A DNA stretch of 64,000 nucleotides from Anisus vortex (Eukaryota; Mollusca; Gastropoda; Planorbidae): contig OX421495.1 in assembly GCA_949126835.1 (NCBI GenBank), positions 2,679,508 to 2,743,507 on the forward strand, read 5' to 3'. Shown piece by piece: positions 9,966 to 19,835 of the stretch. The stretch's first letter is position 1. The number at the start of each line of letters is the position of its first letter. A program made the position numbers and the translations under genes. Under the pieces are notes generated by a model. That model was given only the letters and a program-made list of their open reading frames with translations, did not search any database and had not been told where the DNA came from.

Positions 9966-12900
9966 AGTTTCAGAGGTTTTTTTTTTAAATCCAAAATTTA
10001 TTTTATTTATTTTTTGTCATCTGAAAATGATATTGTGAAAATAAAACATATTTATACATTGTTCAAACATTGTATGTGTATGGTTCATATACCGTTGAAT
10101 GGTCACGTGATGTATATAAACACCGCCATATTATATAACACATACGAAGCAATAAAAAGGAGGTTGTAGGAACGAAATGCCCATACACTCTAAAATACAC
10201 TGGTTCCGAAAACTGGGGAGAACACCCCGCTGGGGAGATGGAGGAGGGGCGAATTTCATTTGAGGGAGGGGGGGGGACTTTTTGAGAAATACGTTTTTTT
10301 TATAGTGAAAATACGAGACTCATACTTTATGTCATTGCCAGGCTAGTGGAGTAGTGGTTTGGGGAGATAATCGGGATTTAAAGTGCAGCTTCCAATGTGG
10401 GTTATGGGTCCTTGTGGATACACTTTTTGAGAGCCGCTTGAAAGTGCGCGAATGTGTGTAACCTTTAAAGTCGATCGGTGACTTCATTGTCCAGACATTG
10501 TGTGAACGTTATGTCGCTTGAGTGAACATCTGCATATTGCATGAGCCGAGAAATGAACAATGCGTGTAACTTTATTATGAACACATCCAGTTTGTAATAT
10601 TTTAGAATTAAATAAACAAAGAGTCTTGAACAAAATGCAAGATATATTTGTCATGGGCATAAAAAATCATATTGAAAAAAAACAAACAAATGAACTTTTT
10701 ATTGGTGAAAACCTTTTGATAACAGAAAAGAATAAGGCCAAAATACTTGTGTAAACAGTAAAAAAAAAAGATAATAAAACATCACAATAGTGAAACAATT
10801 CAAGTTTGTTTTTTTTTGCTTTTTTTTACGGTTAGTAAAAATTGAGGTAAATTTTGAATTTTGTTTGAGTTCATATTGCGGGATTGTGTTTATGTGACCA
10901 ATATGACCGACATGGTCCACAGACTTCCAGCTATTTCTTAGTGCAACGGTGTACAAAGGCGATTGCGTGGCCAAAAACAATGCTACGGCGCCTTTTACTT
11001 TCCACACCCCACGTCAGGTACCACGCTATGAGGTCTGTGTGTGTGGAAGGGGCTTTGGTGGAGGGGGGAGGAGGGGGATAGGCAGACTTGGGGAACATTT
11101 ACCAGGGAAAAAAAAGTCATGGTGAACTTTTTCTTTGTTGTTTTTTATTCAGGATTGGAGCCATAGACCTTTGGCGTTGCCTATATTGATATCATGTTTA
11201 CTGTACATTGGACTGTTTGTGTGTAAGTTCAAGAATGATATATATATATTATTATGTATGCATGTGTAAGTGTATTGAAGCAATTGGACTAAAAAAATGG
11301 AAATTCAAATTCATTAAAATGTAAAGAAATAAAAGATCTTGTGTACAATTGTACAAACAGTACTAGTACTAGTAGTTATGCCCGTCAAAATGACGGAGAA
11401 ACGAATGACTACAAATAAGGTTTATGCAATAAATACCAATTAATTTCATAATATTAAGAATGAAATTACAATCTATAAAAAAAAATGTATAAAATCATAA
11501 TGCAACCAAAAAAATATAAAAACAACTCGAAGGAAGTTTCATAAACTATTTACACTAAATCTGGGTTTAAAAAAAAACAACACATCTATATGTAAACATT
11601 ATTAAGTTCGAACTTTTGCACACAAAACATTTCTCTTTCCAGACTGAACAATGCATTAGAAAGCAAGGCGGGAATCGTGGTCTTAATAAATGGGTCCATC
11701 TCGTCGGTGGGGAACCCCTCTTCCCATCTCAAAAGCCCCTAAAATTATGAAAAGCTTTTTTTAAGGCTTCTTCATAACAAACGTGTATTGACGAAAAAAA
11801 CACCAATAAAAAAATATATATGTAAAAACAGTTATTCATATAAAAGCTATATAGATTATATTTGCCCAAAATTGTTTTAGTAGGCCAAAGGTCAGATTAA
11901 TTTGACCAATGGAAAGAAGGGTTCATTGTCACGTGTTTCTCTTTCTTCCAATCCATACATTTGTTTGTTTTATTACCAAGGAAACCAAAATGGAGAGGTT
12001 TTTTTTTCTTTAAAGATACAAATAAAAAACAGAAAAAAAAATATTTTTTTTAAATTACAATCTCGGGAGGGTTTCACCATTTCATTCCCTTAAATAGAAA
12101 TAATTATGGTTAGTAAATATTACATTTTATTGCAGTCACTAAAAATCTACAGTTTAAAAAAAACACATAAATTAAATATTATTGCAACATTGTTATCTGT
12201 AAAAACAAATAAAATGTATAACAAATGTTATGCCCAACTATAGAGTTTTGCAACTAAACGCCAATGTTGTTCTCGTCAGAAAGGAAGAGAAAAAAAACAA
12301 CAATGAATGGTATCGGTATCGCAATATTTTATTGTATCGTGAATTGATTATCAAAAGAATCGAACCATTGATAACTTTCAATTATATTTGCTCCGTCTGT
12401 GGGGAGTGGGGAGCTGGGACAGGAATGGGTTAATTTTAAGGCAAGGAGGAGAACGAAATGAACAAAAAAACGGATTAACTGAAGCTTGAACAAATGAATT
12501 AAGGCCCCTTGTTGCTGTTTTTGTGTATTGGTTGATCGCGCGCAAAGAAATAGTGGTGTTTAACACACAAAAATTGTCGTCTGCGCAGATAAACAAACGT
12601 CTGCCAAACGATGAAATGTTTGGAATAAGGAGGAAATTTTAAAATACAAATTATAGTTCAATGAAAAATAAGTGATTAAAATTAGCCTATTACAAATGAC
12701 CCTGTAAAATTATTAGCAATATAAAAAATACACATATATAAAATATTACAATGATATGCATTCATGAACAAATTATACAGCAAATAAAAAAAAATGACTT
12801 TGTTTCCAGTTTGACCACAGACATAAATGTGACGAATATGGCTGCCTGTCTTTTTTTTTAGTAATTGGAAAAAAAAAAGCGTGTCACGTGGTTGAAAACC

Positions 12901-13109
12901 TTAAAAAAACAATTTATTCGGGGATTTCCCGATCTGGGTGACTTCCAGGAAAGACGAGTGAGACTAGGTTTCAATGAGGCCTTCAGGGCTCATTACGTCA
13001 TGCTGTGACGTATATACAAAATAAACACAATACACAAAACGGAAAGTTCCGATTTTCCTTTCAGTTTTCCCTTTAAAAAAAAACAGTCTGCATCAAACGG
13101 ATGTCTATA
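9966..13109. other. gene-free AT-rich sequence
   Basis: No supported coding exon or RNA gene. Short frames such as 10699-11007 and 12378-12596 have no recognisable domain and low-complexity content. A second copy of the CCCGTCAAAATGACGG repeat lies at 11381. Confidence 0.5.
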
Positions 13110-13245
13110 TTCTAGGCCAAGGATCGGCAACCCAAGGCACGCGTGTCCGTCTTGGCACGCATGGCGATTTTTCAATGGCGCGCGAAAGACTCCCAAAAGA
13201 AAAGAGCCCACTATTAAGAAAAGGTTGCCGATCCTTGTTCCAGGT
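13110..13245. mobile_element. hAT-type MITE, internally deleted
   Basis: Element 13118-13237 is only 120 bp, against about 200 bp for its relatives, running from CAAGGATCGGCAACCC to GGTTGCCGATCCTTG. Flanks TTCTAGGC and TTCCAGGT are a target duplication with two mismatches. Confidence 0.8.
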
Positions 13246-13530
13246 TTTCTAAAACGTCTGAGTTAAAACTCAAAATTCTAATAAAAAACAAAACAACAAC
13301 AGAAAGACTCAAAGATGAATCACCAGTTGTTGGTTTTTTAAATCTTAATAAGCAAAATATTCATATTTGTTTGTTTTTTTTCTAAAAATATTTAGATTCA
13401 GTTAATCTACTTATTTTGAGCAGAAGTCGGGTAAAAAAATATATTTGTTTTTCGGAATTTTAGAATACTTATTTATTATTATTATTTTTTAATGGCATAA
13501 TACTGGAGTCAGACGATGGAATAATGCAAA

Positions 13531-13586
13531 TCACGTGACTTGCTGACGTCATGGATGGTCACGTGACTTGCTGACGTCATGGATGG
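13531..13586. repeat. 28-bp perfect duplication with E-box and CRE
   Basis: Two identical 28-bp units, 13531-13558 and 13559-13586, each contain CACGTG (bHLH E-box) and TGACGTCA (consensus CREB/ATF palindrome). Regulatory activity is only inferred; the nearest known exon ends at 16555. Confidence 0.8.
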
Positions 13587-13934
13587 AACGTTTTTTTTTT
13601 TTTTTAAATAAAAATTTCTTTGCAGTTAACAGAGAGAAAAAAGTGTAACAGACAACAAAGTTGGAATTTTCTGTTTTCTTTGTTTGGTTAAGTGAGCGCA
13701 ACATTGGCATGGAAAATACAATGTTTTTTTTTTTTTTAATGGGCGAAGTAAATGAGTTAGGGGCGGCGGGGTGTGGGGGTAAAGTGTGATGGTGATGGGT
13801 GGGGGTGAAAATAAGGGAGCGGGGAGTGGGGGGGGCCGCTGCATAATCCCACCCCACCTCCTTATGAAATGAAATACTGTGCATAGTTTAGGATTGCTCG
13901 GTACGGCTCATAGCGGTGTAATGCGTTTTATTTA

Positions 13935-14015
13935 TTAACCCTTACAGTCCCGGGCGCGTATATAGCGGAACTGAAGGCAGCATAGATAGAAGTAGGTCGG
14001 TACGGGAAGGGTTAA
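13935..14015. mobile_element. piggyBac-like miniature element, 81 bp
   Basis: The sequence is flanked by TTAA at 13935-13938 and 14012-14015 and begins CCCTTACAG and ends AAGGG, so TTAA target sites with CCCTT inverted ends are visible. A relative lies in opposite orientation at 31061-31140, sharing GGGCGCGTATATAGCGG. Confidence 0.75.
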
Positions 14016-14368
14016 ATTTAAATCTGGATGGAATAAATAGAATGGCAAATAGGTTTTTCGTTGTTGTTTTTCGCGCAATAAATTGACATAAGTAGGATGG
14101 TGTGGCCAGTAGGATGAATTTTTGCTATAGATTATGTGATGGAATCTGTACAAAGCTCACAATGCACAAACTTCCATCGAAAAGCCTAAATGTAACGAAA
14201 GAGTTGGATGGAAAACGCCAATTATGATTGAAAACAGTATGTTGGTGAAAAGCTAGTATTATGACAGAAATCAACATTTCTATGGAAAACCCACTTTTTG
14301 GTGGAAAATGCCTTTTTGATGAAAAATTGATGGAATCTTCAACGGCCATGACCTTGTTAGTGATCCAT

Positions 14369-14408
<40 letters not shown>

Positions 14409-16554
14409 GACAGTCCACACACAGACAATAGCAGACGTGAAAGGCAATAGAAAGCAAAACAGAAAAAAAAAAAACATGAAAGATGAATCACAAAAGAGAA
14501 GGTTAACCAAAGGTAAATTAAGGCAATAGATGAAATGACGTGACTTGTGAATAATACGGCGTGTACAGATGACATGTACTGACGACATGTACAGATGACA
14601 CATGTATGCAAGGGCAAAAAACGGAAGGCAACTTCTGTGTTGAACCGGGCACTTGGGGGGAGGGGGTCGCATGGGTGGGGAAAAAAGGGGGCGGGCCGCG
14701 GGGCGCATGCTCTCGGGCCGACGGACGGTAGGTAACGCTGCATATAAGCGATTCGGTGGTGAAGATAGAAACACTGGAGGCCATGGGCTGATCACCCTGC
14801 GCATTATTTTACATGTATATTGCAGGTCGCGACATAACTCACGCTCTGTCACGGAGTCGGGAAAACCCCTTGTACAATTAATGGATAACACAACACCTCC
14901 CTCCTAAGAGGTTACTTGGAAACTTGTAAAATTGTTCCTTAACAAAAAAGGCGATCGTTAAATTATCTCCCCATTGAGCTTATATTTCTCGTTGGATTTT
15001 AATTGAGTATGTAAATAATTGTCTTCCCCTTTTAATGGTACTTTCCTTTAAACAAATACATCTAAGTTAAAACACTAATGGTCTCCAGACTTGCAAAGTC
15101 CCAAATATTCTTTTAGAGTTCTAAAACAATAATTTTGGGAATTGCCAGTGTCTTCAACTACTGCTGAATAAATACAGTTCTGATCTCTGTTTGTTGCGAA
15201 ACAGCGCTACATTTTAATGCTTCAAAATCTATGACCCTCATTGTATTGCTTACGTAGGTGTGTGTTATATATTTAAGAGATCAGTACATTGTATGCATAT
15301 ACTCATATAATATATAAACAACTGACATTAAATTAGATATGTCAAAAATAATTGAGCTACTGTCTGACGCTGTTACTATTATATAATATATTGTTATATA
15401 TATTTCTCCTGTATCTTCTTTTGAGCTTTTTATTTATTGGATAGTTGGATTGGAAAAATATATGGGCAAATAACTCCAGTAGGAATGACTTATATATCTA
15501 GAAACGGACGACAGCGGCTTGACGAACGGACTCGAAACCGAGTTAAATCAAGGGCATGAAATACCGTGACCTAATTATGTAAATGGGTCACACAAACAAA
15601 AAACTAACTTGACATAATATATTCAACCCAATTTAAATAAACAAAGCAAACATAATGAATGAAAAGAGAAAGTAAAGCACAAATCCAGATCAAACTGGTT
15701 TTAAGGCAAACACAAACAATCAAACAAACAAACTACAATTTTCTATTTACAAATGGCAAAAAAAAAAACGCAAAAGAAAAATGTTAGTAGGTGTCTACTG
15801 TTTGATTTCAAGGTCTCAGACAGGTCGACCTTACAAGTTTGACGTCATCGGTGATGTCATAGCGTCATCAGTGATGTCATAGCGCAACGTTTGCGTGTTT
15901 GTGTATATGTGTGTGCTGGTGTATATATAAAGAGGTAGACCTTTCAAATTGCGCTATGAACAGAGAAGGGGAAAATAATCCTATATTATAAAAAAGAAAC
16001 TTGAGTTTTTAAAATGAATAGTCTACACTAATTGTAAGGATCGACTTTTTACGATTGTTAGGACGTGAAGGAAATACTTTTTTTTTATTTTTACGTTTAT
16101 ACAATGTGCCTGTAATAATTAAAGTTAATTTAAAACATGAATAAATAAATTTTGCAACGCATTTACAATATTTTGTTTTAGACTTAACTAAAATAACACT
16201 TTGAAGAAATATAAAATGAGTTTTAAACAAATGAAATAAACACAATGAATATCCCAGAAGACAAATGTTTCGTCCCATTTCGCTTGGAGTTGTAGGCGTG
16301 TGGGTACTATATCCAATCCTCGTGAGCATCCAAAGTTATCCAACATGTATCCATGAGCAAATTAAGAATATCAATAAAGCTTTTTTTTTGTAAACACACA
16401 CACACAAAAACTAATATTTTTTTCCATATCGAAAGTTCACACATCCTTATATCACAGCTTTAAAAAAAAGTTAATAAACCCAACTAAATCAGGAACTAAG
16501 TTTGTTTTCTAAATTTGAACTTTGTTACCGCTCTTCGCTGGGTTAAGGCCCTTG
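14016..16554. other. gene-free sequence downstream of the BH3 gene
   Basis: No coding exon seen. There is an A tract of about 36 at 14371-14406 and a duplicated GTCATCRGTGATGTCATAGC at 15843-15886. TTTATT near 16085 would be an AATAAA polyadenylation signal on minus, about 470 bp after the stop at 16555; that assignment is tentative. Confidence 0.45.
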
Positions 16555-16779
16555 TCAATGCGGAGTGGTTTCTCCTGACGGTGATGCGTCCTCGGGGTCA
16601 ACTTCCTCCTCCGGCGTGGAATGCTCCGCCAGGTCAACGGAAGAGTCCCGCCTGTGGGGTGCCGCGCCCCAGACGAGGTTCTCCTGGATGAGGCTCCGCA
16701 CGTGATGGAAGATGCCCCAGCGGGGGCGTGTGATGGGGAACGACGCCGAGTAGCCGTTCAAGTCCTCGCTGACAGGACT
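16555..16779 (-). CDS. candidate alternative last exon of the BH3 gene (74 aa tail)
   Basis: Acceptor CTTTTTGCAG|AGTCCT follows a T-rich run, then 75 codons in phase 0 end at TGA 16557-16555. The peptide starts SPVSEDLNGYSASFP, contains a WGIFHHVRSLIQENLVWG amphipathic-looking block and ends in an acidic ST-rich tail. The exon is GC-rich like the other coding exons. The phase matches the internal donor at 18054/18053, so splicing would give ...GARRL joined to SPVSED..., with the BH3 kept but the anchor lost. I do not recognise the tail. It could instead belong to another transcript. Confidence 0.6.
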   Translation of the reverse strand, partial: SPVSEDLNGYSASFPITRPRWGIFHHVRSLIQENLVWGAAPHRRDSSVDLAEHSTPEEEVDPEDASPSGETTPH

Positions 16780-16837
16780 CTGCAAAAAGAAGATGGATGT
16801 CCTGAATACTTCTGCTATTTTGTTTAATAGTAGCAAA

Positions 16838-16999
16838 ACAGTTGTCCAAATATCTATACAAAATAGTTGTCCAAATATCTATACAAAATATTTGTCCAAA
16901 TATCTATACAAAATTGTTCTCCAAACATCTATACAAAATAGTTGTCCAAAGATCTATACAATATAGCTGTCAAAATATCTATGCAAAATAGTCGTTCCA
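16838..16999. repeat. 25-bp minisatellite, about 6.5 copies
   Basis: Units of the form GTTGTCCAAATATCTATACA plus AAATA start at 16841, 16866, 16891, 16916, 16941 and 16966. The array lies about 60 bp upstream (minus sense) of the acceptor at 16780. Confidence 0.92.
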
Positions 17000-17972
17000 A
17001 ATTTTAATATCTTGTAAGACTACGAGGAATGTCTATATGTCCTAAAATATGGATATCATATAAGATGGATGTCCTGGAACATGCATGTCCTAACTTGAAA
17101 TACTTCTATTATCTCGAATGTTTAAAAGAAAACAATTTCCAGTTTTTTAGAATGACTAAGCGCTTAAAGCCAGGTCTCCAGTCAGCATTTCAAAAGACTG
17201 GAGGGATTCTTACTTCTACTGAATTATATTGTCACTTTATAAACTATCTCAGCACCAAGGCAGGAGGCATTGGTGTGGACACATATCGTTGCAGTGACAT
17301 CCCTTTCGACACTGTGACAGTGTTCTTCAATGCCACTGTGCCGTCTTTCTTGAATGAGTGAAAGTGGCATCCCACAACAACGTTAAGTAGGCATCGCATC
17401 GGCACTCAAACAGATTTATACCGACACTCGGAGGGGGGGGGGGGAGGGGGAACGGATGTGCTACTAAAACTTTGCTCCAAATTTACGTTTGACCTATATT
17501 ATCAAGGACAAGCTGATCTTCGAACCCACAACATTTAGCGCGACCGTCACATATCTAACAAGTGTCTGACCCTTATATCTCTAGCATGCATTCTTTCGTC
17601 TTTTTTCTCAGGCTCAGGCACGATCAATATGGTGGAAAGGAGAGGGGTAGGAACGAGGGGAGGGGGGGGCGTGGTCTAACACGATTGACGCTTTAGGGAG
17701 AATTTTTAAAAATCTTCCATGGGCACACAGGAAGAAATGAACGTTTGAAAAAAAAAAAATCCTTTGCCCCCATAGTGGTTGCCAAAAATGGAAATTTGTT
17801 TCATTGATGTCAAGCAGAAATGACAGTTTTGATGAGCTTGGGTGTTAGTTGAAAAAGCAGACTGCAAAAAGGCTCATATGTGGATTCTGTGAGTCTTGGA
17901 CTGGGCGGTGGTGGTGGGGGGGGGGGGGAGGGGAGTCCGAAGCGTAAAAGCGTCTGTGGTGTTTACTCGCTA
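17000..17972. other. 3' UTR/intron of the BH3 gene
   Basis: The interval lies between the two 3' exons. A plus-strand open frame of 110 codons at 17029-17361 has no domain I recognise. G-rich tracts occur at 17432-17452 and 17912-17928. Confidence 0.5.
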
Positions 17973-18298
17973 TCACTGACCGCTGCCGGCCACACACACG
18001 TAGAGCACAATGATGACCAGGACGAACCCGCGAAACAACAGCCTACTACTGACCAGTCGCCGGGCGCCGAAGGATCCCACGTTGAACTCGTCGCTCATCC
18101 GCCTCAGCTCGCGCCCCACCTGGCGCCCCGTCTCCCGCGCCCTGGCCGCCCGCTCGTAGGCGTGGAAGTCCGGGACCGAGTTGGACCGGTCCCGCCCCGT
18201 CGTCGGAACGATGTCGGGGAGCGGCGCGACGCTGGGGAGCAGACCCGGCAGGGCACCGCTGGCCGAGGATCTACGTCTTAGAGAGCTTGCCGCTGGTC
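17973..18298 (-). CDS. BH3 gene, exon with BH3 helix and C-terminal anchor
   Basis: The exon begins after acceptor TTCTCTTTTTCACAG. It encodes residues 460-567: an RRRSS basic patch, the RDRSNSVP phosphosite motif, the helix ending in GRELRRMSDEFN, then SRLLFRG and the hydrophobic FVLVIIVLYVCVA, with a TGA at 17975-17973. No frameshift or internal stop. An internal CTG|GTCAGT at 18054/18053 is a phase-0 donor candidate (C at +3 is non-consensus) that would remove the anchor. The opposite-strand frame at 17880-18281 is a GC-rich shadow. Confidence 0.85.
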
Positions 18299-19800
18299 CT
18301 GTGAAAAAGAGAAGAAAATAAAAAACGTGTTAAGTTTCATTAAAATACTAACACTGATACAAATTAAACTAAAATAATAGGAGATTTTTAAAAAAAGTAA
18401 GGTCATACCAATTTGATCTATAGGACCTGTGAAGTAGTATTCACAAGTTTCTGTGGCCATGGCATATTAGGGGATTGTGTGGCCAGAGGGGTAGATTCAG
18501 GGTCCACCATTCAGACCTGAGTAACGAGTCCTAGCCTTCACCATGATTTGAACCCATGACCTTTCGGTAAGCCAACCGAATGCGATTGCCGCCGTGACCA
18601 GATTGGATTAAGAGATAATCCATATGGAATATGACACGTGCTTTATCAGTGGCCATCTTGACAAAACAGTCCAAGAGATTGTGAGGTCATCATTAACATC
18701 CAGACGGCCGTTTCCCTCCCCCCTCTCCCTCCCGTACCAGGTTTTACCGCAGGACTGTAATCTTGTACAACAAAAATTCATTTAAAACTTCACAATAGTC
18801 TAATATTTTATACTGGCAGATACATGACTGGAATACCAAGCCTCTGACCCAGAGTAAGAAATTGGAAAAAACAACAACAACATACGATTCATGAAATATT
18901 CATACAAAAAATAAAACAATGTATTTTATATTGTAGACATAGTTTCCATAAATATCGGGTCGCGACCCGATACCGGGCCATAAAAGCAAAAATGTGGCTG
19001 AAAACGTTATAGAACACATTGCCAACGTCTATATCGTAGGTTCTCAACCTTTTTCGGCTCACCGCCCCCTTTTACATTTTTTTTCCGCTCACCGCCCCCC
19101 AACTTAATTTTAGCGGAAACATTTGTTAATTAAAGGGAGATAATTAACCCTTTTCATTTGAGGTAATATTTGAATTTGTTTTTCTTTTATAAAAACTTAA
19201 ATGACTAGCATTTATAACTTTGAAATGATATGATAGAACTGTAAAAATTATTTGAAAATTGTATAAATATTATATGACTAAAGAATTTATATGAATACTT
19301 TCAAGCATTTTAATAACTACCCAGTTTGTATAATTACTACGTATCTATACCGCTGAGCTATTGTGGTTACCACTTTACAAAGGATTCAAACGTATTAAAG
19401 GACATCTCGGTAAAACGAGTAAAATTAGTAATATTAGCCGATGTTAAGGCGACAGTCCGGTGAACCAACCATAAGACGAGACGGCCGCATAACATATTTG
19501 CCAAGTACTAACCCCTACTTCATCGAAAAGTAATTGCGATTTTTATTTGTTCAATAATATGTAATATGTTTCCGCTAAAATTAAGTTGGGGGGGGGGGCG
19601 GTGAGCGGGAAAAAAATGTAAAAGGGGGCGGTGAGCCGAAAAAGGTTGAGAACCTATGGTCTATATGCTAAGTTTCAGCTCGGTGGCATGACGGAAAGTG
19701 GGTCAATTACTGGGACCGAAAGTCCGGTCGGTTGCCAGCCACATAGCCAGAGAGAAAGTTTTTCGAAGTTAATATAAAAGATTGAAAAATATCTTGTGGG

Positions 19801-19835
<35 letters not shown>

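Noticed and set aside
17029..17361. 110-codon plus-strand frame between the two 3' exons
   Set aside because: No domain or splice context that I recognise; not strong enough to call a gene.
17880..18281. 133-codon plus-strand frame over the BH3 exon
   Set aside because: It is the antisense of a GC-rich coding exon and starts in a poly(G) tract; the minus frame has BH3, splice signals and a conserved motif.
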